From NCBI RefSeq assembly GCF_000203795.2, contig NW_006281101.1, positions 161,578 through 225,577 of the forward strand: a stretch of 64,000 nucleotides of DNA, read 5' to 3'. Below the pieces are notes generated by a model that ran no database searches, was not told the DNA's origin, and worked only from the letters and a program-made list of their open reading frames with translations. Positions 23,222 to 36,154 of the stretch are shown one piece after another (position 1 is the first letter of the stretch; each line of letters starts with the position of its first letter). The DNA comes from Batrachochytrium dendrobatidis JAM81 (taxonomy: Eukaryota; Chytridiomycota; Chytridiomycetes; Rhizophydiales). The position numbers and the translations under genes are program-made.

Positions 23222-26200
23222 ATGAACCCAGCTCAGATGCGATCTACTGGTCCTGTTGCCATGATGTTGCCTGCACAAACTCATAAACCCATTTCAAAGG
23301 GAAAAGGAAGCTCTCTTTTTTCTACCGACATGCATGGAAGAGACGATATGCGCTACGAGGGAAAAAAACTGACGGATCCAATTAATACCGCAGAGGTAAT
23401 GGGTTTTCCTGTTTTTTTGAATATGGAATATAATCAAATATTACTACAAGGCCATTGTAATGAATTCTTGAATACATACTGGAATCTTTTATTGTAAAAT
23501 GGAACACTATTCTTGCAGTGATTGTTTTGCTTTGAATTAGATGGTATTCGTTGCGTTGATTAGAATGGATTGCTTCAAATACAATGTTCATACAATACAC
23601 ACAAATCAAACTATAGTCTCAAACTGAGGCTATTCTCATTTGAATAACAATACATTATGCAATCACTAGACTCGTTGCAATCCAAATACTGGATTTGACT
23701 GCTGCCAAACTCTTGTATTCTAAAAACTCGAATCTATTCGCGATCTAGTTTAACAATGATTGCACGTATCAGTAATACAACCGTTGTTTTCATACCAATC
23801 ATGTCACTGGCTGTTTATCATACACTTTTATTTCACATGATTATTGCTTTAATTCAACTTATTCACACATTGGCTACAAATCTCTTCAACTTTATAGGAC
23901 AAGTGGCGGCTCTTGCCTGCATTCTTGCAAACAAAGGGACTGGTAAAGCAGCACTTGGACTCATTCAACTATTTTTTGGAAACAGATATCAAATTGATTG
24001 TCCAAGCTAATGCAAAAGTAGATTCTGATATCGATCCGCATTTTTTTCTTCGGTAACGTCAAATTGTACATCTCTCTAATATTGAACCAATGCATACTAA
24101 ATTGATCCAATCTTTTGTTTTTGCCAACTACTTTCCACCTACTCATTAACTAGGTTTTTGGATATTCGCATTAAACCACCTCAAGCTGAAGATATTCAAA
24201 AAGGTGTAGTGTATGAACTCACCCCACAAGAATGCAGATTGCGAGATATTACCTACGCTGGTACAATTTGCGTAGACATTGAATATGTACGCGGGAAGCA
24301 AGTTATTGTAAAGCGAAATATAGAAATTGGCCGCATGCCGATTATGCTTAAAAGTTCCTACTGCGTTTTGACCAACAAATCTCCCGATGAAATTGCTGAC
24401 CTTGGAGAATGTCCCTTGGATCCTGGTGTGTTTCATATTTTTAAATTGCACACATATCAACACATTTCTTACTTTATAACATCATCGTATTGTTAGGCGG
24501 CTATTTTATTATTCGTGGAACAGAAAAGGTCATTTTGATCCAAGAGCAGTTGTCTAGAAACAGAATTATTGTTGAAACAGATCGATTCGGCTGCATTTGT
24601 TCCAACGTCACCAGTTCTACTCTTGAAAAAAAAAGTAAAACAATTGTTGCTTGTGGTAAAACAGGCAAAATGGTCCTCAAACACAATTCACTGACAGCAG
24701 AAGTTCCCGTCACTGTCATTATGAAGGTGTGGTTTCTATCAGATTGATGATGTTTTGATTCTAAATTTGATTCAATAGTATCTAATTAGTTGATATGTTT
24801 CTAGGCAATGGGAGTTGAATCAGATCGTGAAATCGCTGAACTTATTTGCGGTGATGACCTCAAATACTTGGCTCTTTTTTCACCTTCTTTAGAAGAAGGT
24901 GCTTCTTTGAAAATTAGTACACAACGTCAAGCTCTAGAATACATTGGCGCCAAAGTCAAAGTCACCTTCAAAACTAACCGTGTCGGTATTCGACGAGACT
25001 GGGTGGAAGAAGCTCGTGATTTGCTTGCTACTACTGTTCTTGCACATGTTCCTGTAGAAGCAGATGATGCTGGTGTTTTAAACTTTCGGCCTAAAGCTAT
25101 TTATATTGCACTCATGATTCGAAGAGTACTCCAGGCTGTCAAGGAAGGTGGTATTGTCGACGATCGTGATTTTATTGGCAACAAGCGTCTTGAACTGTAA
25201 GTTCAATCGCAAATTTGTGACGATTTAATCCATAATCTTATTTTATCCCATCAAAGTGATCTAGAATACAAGCATGTAATTAATTACACCTAACTTTTAG
25301 TGCTGGACAACTCATGTCACTTTTGTTCGAGGATTTGTTTAAATCATGGATATCTGCCATCAAGCGAGCTGTCGATATTCAGCTGAAACGAACTAACCGA
25401 ACCTCACAATACGATGCTGCTGCTGCTGTGTCTCAAACATCACGGTTTATTACTGATGGCATGTTTCGAGCCATTTCATCTGGAAACTGGAGCGTAAAGC
25501 GTTTCAAGATGGAGCGAGCTGGTGTGACTCAAGTTCTTTCTCGTCTTTCATATGTGTCTGCCTTGGGTATGCTTACCCGTATAAGTAGTCAATTTGAAAA
25601 AACTCGAAAAGTGGCTGGCCCTCGTAGTTTGCAGACATCACAATGGGGCATGATCTGTCTCAGCGGAGATACCGAGGTAGTTTTAGGAAATGGCATGGAT
25701 ATTGTGCTACTAACGGATCTTGTCGACGGAGCGTGTGTTTCGACAATCGAACCTCGGACTGGTGTGGTGTCGCCTTCGCTTATTGATCATTACTTTGCCA
25801 AGGATGCTACACGGGTTCTTAAAATCACACTTGATGATGGACGAGTCATCAAGGCTGATCCAGAGCATCCATTGTTTGCTGCCAAAATTGACGAGACTAC
25901 TCGAGGGTTGACTGGGCAATGGCTTAGAGTTGAAGAATTGACTGTTGGGCATCATGCGCTACTAGTAAGCCCGCAGCAAGCGTACTGCACTTCTGAACAA
26001 TGGACACTTACTCTATCAGAGAAAGAAGTATGTACAGCATCCACTGCTCAGCTTGCCAAGCAACTTTCTGAAATTGGCCTGGTAGATGTGCCTATTCCAC
26101 TGTCCAAAGTCAAATCTGTAGCTCGGTTATTTGGTCTCGTGTTATCTGCTGGTGATTTTAGTGGCAAGCTGTACGTGGAAAAGGATGAAGATGTAACTGC

Positions 26201-29198
26201 AGTGAATTCAGATTTGACGGCTCTTGGCTTTAGTCCTGCTCACTGGGTGCGATACCAAGACGATCAGCAAAAATGGTTCAAATGTGACGATAGCAACGGT
26301 AAAGCTATTTGTATCACATTAGTTCCCACAGCAAATGCACTTTTGCAGACACTTGGTGCACATGATGCAGAAAAGCAGCATCAATACTGTTTGCTTCCAA
26401 AATGGCTACTGGACGCACCAACTAGCATAAAGCGCGAGTTTCTTGGTGCTCTTTTTGGCGGAAATGGTGCTCACATTACTATCTCATGTAATGAGGGCAA
26501 ATGGGAACCTACCATGTCTGCTCTGACACAACACACTGATGCAGATCATTTGGAAAGCACTGTGGTGTATTTGAAACAGGTCGCAACTCTTTTAGGCATG
26601 CTTAATATTTGTTCGTCGGTAAGTAGTGAAAAGCACATTACTGCTGAAAAGACTGGCTATGCAGTACATCTACACGTTGACAACACTGCTGAAAATCTTG
26701 TGCGTTTTTATGAGCAAGTTGGCTATCGCTACTGCTTTAATAAAACGAGCCAAAGCTCAGCACCTGTGCAGTGGATCAAGGGCAGTTTATTTTTTATTGA
26801 ACAACACAGATCCAAATGTCAACACGCCTTTGAATTGTTGCATACCGGACTTGGCACAAAAACTGCAGTTTCAGCAGAAATCAATATGCCACATCATAAT
26901 CCCTCTCATATGCTGAATGTAAAAGAAATTCCGACTGCCCCAGCTGACGAATATATCACATGGATCGAGTTCAAGGATCGGTACGTACATAAAGAATCGC
27001 CTCGGTTTGTATGGGTCACCATCCATTCAATTGAAGAAGCACCAGCAGAGAGATTGTATGATTTCAACACTGTTTCGCAAAACCACTCGTTTTTTGCCAA
27101 TTCTATCGTATCACACAACTGTCCTTCTGACACTCCAGAAGGTGAAGCATGTGGTCTGATTAAAAATTTGGCACTCATGACTTATATTACAACTGATTCA
27201 AACGATGTTTCTCTTCGCAAGTTGGCATTTGTGCTTGGCACGGAAGATATCAATCTTGTTTCTGGATCTGACTTGTACGCTACATCTGAGACCTTTTTGG
27301 TGTTTTTGAATGGTGTGATTATGGGTGTACACCGAAATGCCGAGCAGTTTGTAAGTGATTTACGCCGACTGCGACGTGCAGGACGCACGAGTGCTTTTGT
27401 ATCTATATATCGCACAGTTTCACAGCGTACGATTAACATTAGTAGCGATGGTGGTCGTGTATGCCGTCCATTGATTATTGTTGAACGTGGAATTCCTAAA
27501 GTCACTGAAGAGGATATTCGAGGTATTATCCACGGTATACTTCGGTTTGATGATCTTATAGCGCAAGGAAAAATAGAGTATCTTGATACAAACGAAGAGA
27601 CCGATTCTGATATTGCTGTGTATGAACGAGATATATCATGGACGCAGCCTTCAAATATTAAAAATAGTAAAATCAATTCTGTGTTGATTGATCAACCCAA
27701 CACTACTCATTTGGAAATCGCACCGTTTACGATTTTAGGAGCTGTAGCAGGACTGATTCCATACCCTCATCATAACCAGTCTCCCCGTAATACCTACCAA
27801 TGTGCAATGGGTAAGCAAGCCATTGGTACAATTGCCTATAATCAGCTAACGCGGATTGATACGCTTTTGTATTTAATGGTATATCCTCATCATCCAATGG
27901 TACGGACACGAACTATTGAAATGATTGGGTTTGATAAACTCCCTGCTGGACAGAATGCAACCGTTGCAGTCATGTCTTATTCTGGATATGATATTGAAGA
28001 TGCGTTGGTACTCAACAAGGCTTCAGTAGATCGGGGATACGGACGATGCCAGGTAATGCGCAAGTCTTCTACAATGATCAAATCGTACCCCAATCAAACC
28101 TTTGATCGACTAGCCGATCCTGTTTTGGATCCATTAACTGGGCAAGTACAAGAGCGATACAATATTTTGGACAATGATGGTATCTGCGGGGTTGGAGAGC
28201 GAGTTTATCCCAACCAAATTGTGATTAATAAACAAACTCCGACCGAGACAAGTCCGCGAGTTAGCGCTCCAACCAATGGTGGTGGAAGTGATGACGAATC
28301 ATCAGCGCCAATGCTGGGTCGAGCTGTTGATCCATCTTCGATTCCATTTAAAAACACACCCATGTCATTCAAGTATCCTGGCGACGCAGTGATTGATCAA
28401 GTTCTTCTCACTACCAACGAAGAAGATCAAACACTGATCAAAGTGCTGATTCGCCAGACTCGTCGACCTGAGCTGGGTGACAAGTTTTCATCACGACATG
28501 GACAAAAAGGAGTGTGTGGTATTATTGTCAGTCAAGAAGATATGCCGTTTTCAGAAAATGGTGTTGTTCCAGACGTGATCATGAACCCACATGGTTTTCC
28601 TTCTCGTATGACGGTTGGAAAAATGATTGAATTGCTGGCTGGAAAAGCGGGACTTTTTGCTGGCCAAGTACAGTATGGAACTGCCTTTGGAGGTAGTAAA
28701 GTGGAAGACATGTCACGTATTCTTGTTGAAAACGGGTATAGTTATTCAGGCAAGGACATGTTGACATCTGGTATAACAGGCGAGCCCCTCCAAGCCTATA
28801 TTTTCTTTGGGCCAGTCTATTACCAAAAACTAAAGCACATGGTGATGGATAAAATGCATGCACGATCTCGTGGTCCAAGAGCGACACTGACTCGCCAACC
28901 AACGGAAGGTAGATCTCGCGATGGTGGATTGCGTGTTGGAGAAATGGAGCGAGATTGCTTGATTGGTCACGGTGCATCGTCGCTGCTCATCGAACGGCTC
29001 TTGTATAGCTCAGATGCGTATGACGTTGAAGTATGCTCCAGATGTGGTATTATCGGTGCTTGGCATGGTTACTGTCCATTCTGTAAAATGCGATCAGGAG
29101 TTGTAACTGTGAAAATGCCCTATGCATGCAAGCTGCTGTTTCAAGAATTAATGAGCATGAACGTTGTTCCTAGAGTGCAGGTCGATGACTTGAAATAA
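23222..29198 (+). CDS. RPC2: RNA polymerase III second-largest subunit RPC2 (POLR3B/Ret1) with in-frame intein, 6 exons
   Basis: Exons 23222-23395, 23898-24052, 24154-24425, 24497-24726, 24805-25196 and 25301-29198 give about 1706 residues, of which 488 are an intein. It follows human POLR3B almost throughout: [27 protein letters not shown]-like [127 protein letters not shown] and [21 protein letters not shown] four-Cys zinc site ends the protein (CSRCG to CPFCK). [11 protein letters not shown] and the weak similarity to RPB2-specific inserts separate it from Pol I and Pol II. It forms part of the catalytic core making tRNA and 5S RNA. Intron 1 is 502 bp and contains a dispersed repeat; the other introns are 70-104 bp. 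Confidence 0.96.
23570..23674 (+). repeat. Dispersed repeat family R1, copy 2, inside RPC2 intron 1
   Basis: This aligns with 8754-8857 and 52830-52920 in the same relative orientation. Matching blocks are ACAATGTTCATACAATACAC, AATCAAACTATAGT and ACTAGACTCG. It accounts for much of the unusual length of RPC2 intron 1. Confidence 0.6.
25656..27119 (+). other. Intein in RPC2 (488 aa, LAGLIDADG homing-endonuclease type)
   Basis: The intein starts at Cys ([10 protein letters not shown]) directly before the conserved extein [13 protein letters not shown] and ends SIVSHN, with Cys as the +1 residue. Splicing blocks are visible. Block A is at residues 1-10. Block B is [11 protein letters not shown] (64-74), with the His kept but Ala where Thr is usual. 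Blocks F and G are [15 protein letters not shown] and ANSIVSHN (466-488). The middle holds two dodecapeptide motifs, [14 protein letters not shown] (157-170) and [14 protein letters not shown] (260-273). The first keeps its Asp (D167). The second has Asn270 where a catalytic acid is expected, so nuclease activity may be weakened or lost. Removal restores a perfect RPC2 alignment. Inteins at RNA polymerase subunit sites are known in fungi and algae. Confidence 0.95.
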
Positions 29199-29924
29199 GA
29201 GTTTAATTCTGCACCATTTACGCACTTTCCTATTGTGGTCGAATCCACTTGTACATTCAAGGTATTCAATAAAGTTGCGATCCTATTACCAAGATTATTT
29301 CATGAGAAATTATATCCGGTTATCCCGACTACCAAAGGCTTGGTTCCAAGTGCCACATGAATACAACACTAAATATGTTTATTGCCAATACTAGTCATAT
29401 TCACGTAAAATGGAATACAGTTGAACGGATTACCACATTAGTTTCAATAAATCCCACTTGTCCAGTCTCCAACTCTTTGATTGCAAATAGACACTGGATG
29501 GCCAGCATGGAAAACAAGAGTCTTCACAAGACGTACAATCTGTCGTTTTCAAATAAAACGTGTCCAACATTAGGGTCACAAAGATGAGTTTGTAATTCGA
29601 TTAACAACATCAAAAGTCGAACCCAACATCTAGATTGACACGAATGAATCCACAATCCTACAATGTTGAAAGAGAGAACAGGCTCAAAGCTATAGTTTAA
29701 TCTTGTATGATGGATGTTTAGAGATGGGTTGAGAGACTGTGTGGTTTGATATTCCAAGATTTTCTAAACAATGGTATTGGAATGTTTTCTAATACTCGTT
29801 TGATTCTAAACAACATGCTGTTTCATAAGGCTACGAATTCACTGGTTAAGCATGTCTTTTGCCAGACAACAATGCCATGAAGTAGAACTCCATATTGTTT
29901 TCCAAACCCAGCTGAGAATTACTT

Positions 29925-29964
29925 GGTGTCTGGAATGGCTCGACACAAAGCCATTCCAAACACC
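29925..29964. repeat. Stem-loop: 16-bp inverted repeat with 8-base loop
   Basis: The arm at 29925-29940 (GGTGTCTGGAATGGCT) is complementary to the arm at 29949-29964 (AGCCATTCCAAACACC) at 15 of 16 positions, with the loop CGACACAA between them. There is no U-tract after it as a bacterial terminator would have. It may be a relic of a small inverted-repeat element or a structured RNA. Confidence 0.7.
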
Positions 29965-30026
29965 GAAAAAGAAGTTTGAGCTTCAATAAAGGAGATAATC
30001 AATTTTCAATAGCAACGAATGTTGAA

Positions 30027-30097
30027 TTGTTTATTCGTGAGCATAATAGAGGCTCCAATTGCAAGATAAATACAAAAATGGTTTTATTTTACGTGAA
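30027..30097 (+). repeat. Dispersed repeat family R3, copy 2
   Basis: This aligns with 461-526. Shared strings are TTGTTTATTC, GAGCA, AAGATAAATACA and a 16-base identical core at 30080-30095. The orientation is the same in both copies. Confidence 0.6.
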
Positions 30098-30558
30098 TGC
30101 GAGTCGACGAGTTCAGATGGTTTACTTTCGTAAACCCGACACTAACATCGCATTAAAGTCAGTAACAACACACTAATAGTATGATTCATGGATTTCCAGT
30201 ACAAGAACAGGTTTTGGTGCTCTCGTGTGAGCAGGTCTGAAATTTTACTAGACTGAGTGATTGTAGTGACGACAGCAGCCACTTGGTAAGAGGCACACAT
30301 GATGGCACTAAAGTTGACTGGCATGCATCAAGCCAAAGAAACAAGTTACGCTTTCAGCAATCAACGTTATCCTTATACTATTATTCTAATCCATCGATTT
30401 TCGTTCTAATAATCAATTCATCGTTCTAGCAGTCAATTCATCGTTTTTAGTAATCATTGATTGTTTTAGCAATTTACAATTTCAATCGCATCAACTCGTA
30501 AACTATACAGTAGCACTATCATTCACCACTTGAGAATCTCATTCCATTGTTGGTTGGA

Positions 30559-33500
30559 ATGGTTAATATACCACCCATGTCGAAGTTGCAAACAACTTCT
30601 CATAGTCATGCCAATGCATTCGCTTCAAACGACTACAATGGCGCCAATGGGCGTCAGTTTAATGCTGCATCTCAGCCATCTCAACCATGTCAGCGCATGC
30701 CTGCAGCACCTGCAGCACCCTCAGCACCTTCAGACACTTCCAGTTACAATCCACAGCCTGCTCGACCTCAGCAACCTGCTGTTCCTCCTATTTCAAACTA
30801 TGGCCAGTCACGATCGCCTCCATTTCCACCATCAACTCATATTAACACTCAGCCTCCGCCCATGGCATTTCTACCACAATCGTATCAAAACGCACCCAAA
30901 ACTACCGATCCGTGGTTGAGCAAAAAAGTATTTGCTTATAATCCATCCAAGCCTTCTCATCCTAATTCAAATCTATCCGCTCAGTCTAGTCAAATTCGTT
31001 CACAAAACTCTCATTACGTTGCTCACCCGCACAATAATAGCTCGCTGCTCAGAAGAGGTCGTAATCACGATTTGCACAACAAAGTCTACGGCAAGGAAGA
31101 TGCTACATATCGTCAAGAAAGGGTCAACAATAATTATCGTCAGCGCGTTCATCCATGGCGGTATATGTCCATCCTTTGCACTTGCTGCATCCCTTCCTGC
31201 ATACTCTCTTGTTGCGGCATGCCAAACTCTCTTATCCGACAAGCATTTCGTGAAAAACTCACTTTATGCATTGTCATCATGGTCACCATGGTCATTGTCG
31301 CATTCCTTGCTATTGGAATGCCTTTAGTGATCTGTCCCAACACCCCAAGATTCGACTACACAAAACTAGCTTTAAGTACGAATTACTTTTCTGTTCGTGG
31401 ATCTGCCTATGAGCTTGTTCCTGGAAGATATCACAAAAATCTGACTCCAAATATGAGTCCTCCAGTGGAAAATGGTGAAATGGTTGGCAACGATCTAAGT
31501 TTTTTATTCCCTACTCGACCTGAACATTCTGCATGTTCGCGTTTGCTTGGACCTTCATATAAACGATTCAAGTGCGTCTTACCTGCCACATGGCCTAATC
31601 CAAGCAGGTATGCAGTTTTATGTATTGATATGTTGGTAGATTCTTTTAATTCAGGTTTTTAACTCGTATGGTTTGAATGTCGCTTTATATAGCGGAAAAT
31701 ACTCTGAAGCATGCCACGAACAACCAGCGTATTATGGAAAATATATGAGTCTTACAAAATATATTGGCGAGATATTTGTTGATTTTTCAACCATCAAAAA
31801 AGGAAATAATCTTCTAGTATACAGCAAGTATGTATTTGATTTTATCTGATGTTTAGCCATGATGCAGTTGATTAGACATTTCATTTTTCAACGTTTTTAA
31901 TCAAACCTTTTAACCCTCCATTTAATCTTGATACATTATTTTCAACACTACCATAGTACTGTGCTTGATATCGATCGACTAGATGAAAATCCATTCTTTT
32001 TAGGACAAAAATTCTACAAGCTAGTTAAAGCCAATGTTGGACAAGATGCAACCCGAGCATTTTTAAACGGTGGTTACAAAAAACAAGCCGAATGCTTACA
32101 AGAGATATTTAAAGTTGCGACTGTGGATTCTACACCTGTGGGATGTGACGTTTCTTTTTTTATCATTTATGCAGGCTTTTTTAGCACGGTGAGTATTGTA
32201 CTTGTCAAGTTTTTTGTTGCGCTGTACTTTGCTGCTGCTGTTGGCTGGCGTATGGGAAATAATCCACGGGAAGGTAGCGCACGAGCGATTGCTGCCAAAA
32301 CATCACAGGGCAAAACATCAGCTCAGACACAAGTTGGTGCAACAGGAAATCAAAAAGGCAATGGAAAATCAGAATCTTCTAATCTATATAGAAATAATTC
32401 TACAAAACTCTACACTGATCCTGATGTGATTGTCAGAGCCTCTATTGAATCCAACGACAATCGAATGGAGGCAAACATTATTGGGCCATCTATCAACAAC
32501 GAACCCAGTCTGTTGCGATCATTGATTCTTGTGCCTTGTTTTTCTGAATCAAAAACCTCGCTGACCAACACTCTCGACTCGATCGTAACTACAGACTATC
32601 CCGTGTCGCACAAGACTATTTTGGTTGTGGCTGATGGTATGGTCAAAGGAGCTGGAAATCAAAAAATGACACACGAGTACTTGATAGACATGATGGAAAT
32701 AGATCGCCGATTTCTTCATGAAGTCGACAGGAATGGCAAACCAAATGCGTATAGCTACGTGTCTATTGGAGAGGGAAAGAAACGTAAAAACTATGCTCGA
32801 GTATATGCTGGATGGTATGCACATTCCTCACTCCGTGCCAAACCCGATCCAAAACGTCGTGATAACCAACAACCAATGCCAAAGAACCAGGAAATGCTAT
32901 CCAAACGAGTTCCTATAATTCTTATCATCAAAGTGGGTACTGAAGAAGAACGTTTGCCACAAAACATGCTACTAAAACCAGGCTGTCGAGGAAAGCGTGA
33001 TTCTCAAGTTTTGCTTATGAGTTTTTTATCAACCGTCATTTCCAATGGACGCATGACTGAATTGGAGTTTGAACTTTTTTACAAGCTGTGGAAAATCACA
33101 GGAGTGCATCCTGCAAACTACGAAGTCGTATTGATGATTGATGCCGACACGTCGATTGCTCCAAATAGCATTACTCGCCTTGTCAGCTGCATGACTGCAG
33201 ATTCTCGTATTATTGCTGCATGTGGTGAAACTACAATTTCCAACAAGTTTGAATCATGGATCACCATGATCCAGGTATACGAGTACTACATTTCCCATCA
33301 CTACAGTAAGGCGTTCGAGTCTGCCTTGGGTTCAGTGACATGTCTTCCTGGCTGCTTTTCAATGTATCGCATCACGGTTCCTTCAGCTACTGGCGTTAAT
33401 ATACCCATTCTAGCTCACACGTCACTCATTGACTACTATTCTGAAAACGTGGTTGATACTCTTCATAAAAAGAATTTACTACTTCTTGGCGAAGATCGAT

Positions 33501-34249
33501 ACTTGACTTGTCTTTTGCTTAAACTATTTCCCCGACGCAGTCTTGTATATACTCCTCTTGCGGTTTGTCAAACGACCGTACCAACCACATTCAAAGTACT
33601 CTTATCTCAACGCCGCAGATGGATCAACTCTACTGTTCACAACCTTTTAGAACTACTTATGGTTAATACACTTTGCGGTACACTCTGTCTAAGCATGCAA
33701 GGCATTATTTTTCTGGAACTCATTGGAACCGTAGTAATGCCTGTGGCAGTTCTTTTGCTCGTATACGTGATTGTGCTGTCGATTGTCACAAAAGCAACAT
33801 CCCTCATTGCCATTCTATTTATCGTATCGATGATCTGTCTTCCGCCTACATTAGTTTTAATTACAAGTCGACGTATCGAGCAGTTTTTTTGGTTTGCGTT
33901 GTATATGGCTGCATTGCCCCTCTGGCAGTTTGTTTTGCCTTTATACGCGTTTTGGCACTTTGACGACTTTACTTGGGGATCTACTAGACAATTGCATGAT
34001 CATAGAGAAAGTATGTACAAAGAGAAGAATGCGGCAGGACCAGGCAGGTTTGATGCCAATGGTATCAAGGAATTGCGGTGGAAAGATTGGGTTATTATTC
34101 GACAACAAGGGCAGCGACCAGCTATGCTTCAAAACGGGCCGCCAGCTGGATATCGCAATGGAGCGCAGGGTCATTTTCCAGATCAAATACGCAATGTTTC
34201 TCCTTTAAATAGAAACAATAGCAACAACAGAGGCATGCATCCAAGCTAG
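30559..34249 (+). CDS. CHS: Chitin synthase, division 2 (class IV/Chs3-like), 3 exons
   Basis: Exons 30559-31607, 31693-31827 and 31957-34249 give about 1158 residues. The N-terminal 170 residues are Pro/Ser/Gln-rich and cytosolic. A transmembrane span follows (LCIVIMVTMVIVAFLAIGMP), then a cytochrome-b5-like start (NYFSVRGSAYELVPG), a second span around IIYAGFFSTVSIVLVKF, and the GT2 catalytic domain. Catalytic motifs are visible: LILVPCFSES, LMIDADTSIAP, LPGCFSMYR, GEDRYLT and the processivity motif QRRRW. Three or more spans close the protein. It polymerises GlcNAc from UDP-GlcNAc into wall chitin at the plasma membrane. The hallmark order fits Chs3-like enzymes; there is no myosin motor. 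ATG 30559 is the first in-frame ATG after a non-ATG leader, and the next one (residue 7) is also possible. Confidence 0.92.
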
Positions 34250-34569
34250 ACAATGCATTTTCTCAAGCATGTCTGTTTCCAGAATCACACTTTATCTTGC
34301 ACTGCAAGAATCAAACCTCTTTTAGCTTTCGCTTATAAACACACTAGACTGCTATTTTACTTGGTCTAAATATAGGATAATAAATTATTTAAACTATACG
34401 CTGCGTGTAAACTGTGTGGAGAATGTGTGATGCCAGATTGAAAGTAAACTCGTTTCAACTATACTTTATACCTGAGGACGCGAAAGATTTGATGATGATT
34501 TCCAACATCAGAAATACTTGGTCGCAATCATGGCATCTAAATTGGTGGGTGTCTTGCTGCAGCTTGCTG
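34250..34569. other. Intergenic spacer
   Basis: This spacer of 320 bp lies between the chitin synthase stop and the earliest plausible SPT3 exon. No gene is recognised. Confidence 0.45.
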
Positions 34570-36051
34570 ATGAATACTGATGATATGAATGCATTTTTCA
34601 TTTATTTGGTATTGAGTTTCTGTCCACATACCGTCTACATACACTCCACCACTGCATACTGTTTATCGTGGCCAAGCAACTAAAACTGATATGAATTTGA
34701 CTGATATGCCAACTCTTCCTAAACTGATTCTCTATACCGATACGTTGCATGTATAGAAACCAGTATACCAGCAAGAGATTCAGCAGGTAAGTTATCACGC
34801 CATTTCAACCCTTTGCAAAGACCAATCTGAAGGATATCCATCAATCTATGCGAATCCTACAGAGTGTGTGCTAACCCACTTGATGGTGGTGGTGGTGGAT
34901 TGAATCAAACAGATGATGTACGTTTTTGGTGAGCTATCTGAACCCAATGAGGAAACTGTTGTTCTTGTTGAAGAAATCGTTCGTAATCAAATGATTGAAA
35001 CTGTAAGTTTGCTTTCTTCATCCCGCTTTTTCAACTCTACACCACCAAATCTTTGGTATGATAGCCATACGAATGTTGATATTTGGATGATGGTATTAGA
35101 TCACTTTAGCGGTTCAGCAAGCTGCCAAACGAGGTTCACGATTCTTGAGCACTGAAGATATCATATTTCTAATAAGACATGATCGTCCCAAAGTCAATCG
35201 ACTTCGCACGTTTTTAAGCTGGAAGGATGTACGAAAAAATGTAAAAGATAACAAAGAAGGTCCACCTGTTGAAGAAGAAATTATGGACGATCAAGGTAAT
35301 GGCTGATTCTGAACAGATTTGATTTGCTTGAATAGATTCATTGTATTGAACACATGGGATTAAACCCAATGTCGACTATAGATAAAACTGCCAAAGTCAG
35401 GAAAATGAAGGTAAAATTTTCATGGGATTACCTCAATGCATATACGAATATCCTAAGCGATGATGACGATGATGAAGCAGACGATGAAGATCGTCAAGCC
35501 TACGAAGATCAAGCAGCGCGTCTTCGTCTTGCAGACAGTATTACAAGCACCATGACCAAGGAAGAGTATATGTACTACTCAGAATGTCGGCAGGCCTCTT
35601 TTACATTTAAAAAAGTGAAGCGTTTTCGTGAGTGGTGCGAGATGGCAAAGTAAGTTGCATGTCAAGGTTCAGGACTGAGTGCGACTGTACAGAAATTCCA
35701 CTTACCATGATACTGATGGGCTATGACATTGGGCTTAGATACTATGAAAACAAGGCACCTTCGGATGTGCTTGATATCATGGGATTTCTTGCATACGAGA
35801 TTGTTAGTAAAATCACAGAAACAGGGCTCGCAGTAAAGAAGGAGTGGGATCGTGAAAAGAAACTAGAAGAGCTGAGATCCAATCGCGGTATGGCAACAAT
35901 GGATGTGTTTTTATTTGATAAACCTAGTGATGTACGAACACCTCTACAGCCAGCTCATATCCAAGAAGCATTTCGGAGATTGCAGGCAGCATCTATGCCT
36001 CTAAGTAACTTTGGTGGCAAAGTCCGCCATCGTCGTTTATGCTTGATATAA
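34570..36051 (+). CDS. SPT3: SAGA subunit SPT3 (histone-fold), 5-6 exons
   Basis: Well-supported exons are 34757-34786 (just 30 bp, [10 protein letters not shown]), 34913-35002, 35118-35295, 35382-35649 and 35739-36051. The first exon is a guess: 34570-34608, 13 residues, phase-compatible. Joined motifs are [68 protein letters not shown] and, at the C-terminus, [15 protein letters not shown]. These match yeast Spt3, whose two histone folds pair intramolecularly and help SAGA deliver TBP to promoters. An Asp/Glu run sits between the folds (about 35456-35500). The 30-bp micro-exon restores the family's EIQQMM sequence exactly. If the first exon is wrong, translation could start at 34913. Confidence 0.88.
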
Positions 36052-36154
36052 ACTCATTGTTTTATAGTAGCAATGAAACGTTAAGCATATTCTTTATTCA
36101 AAAAATGGTAGAAATGCTTCATTCATGGCATGGTTGCTTTGCATTGTCGAGCGG

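Larger units (their letters stand above)
29199..30558. other. Intergenic with hairpin and repeat relics
   Basis: This is 1.36 kb between RPC2 and the chitin synthase gene. It holds a 17-base match to repeat R2 (29398-29414), a near-perfect 16-bp stem-loop (29925-29964) and a copy of repeat R3 (30027-30097). No protein-coding frame is convincing. Confidence 0.6.

Noticed and set aside
23222..29198. Calling the polymerase gene RPB2 (Pol II)
   Set aside because: The N-terminus, the residues around [11 protein letters not shown] and the whole C-terminal half follow Pol III subunit 2, not Pol II.
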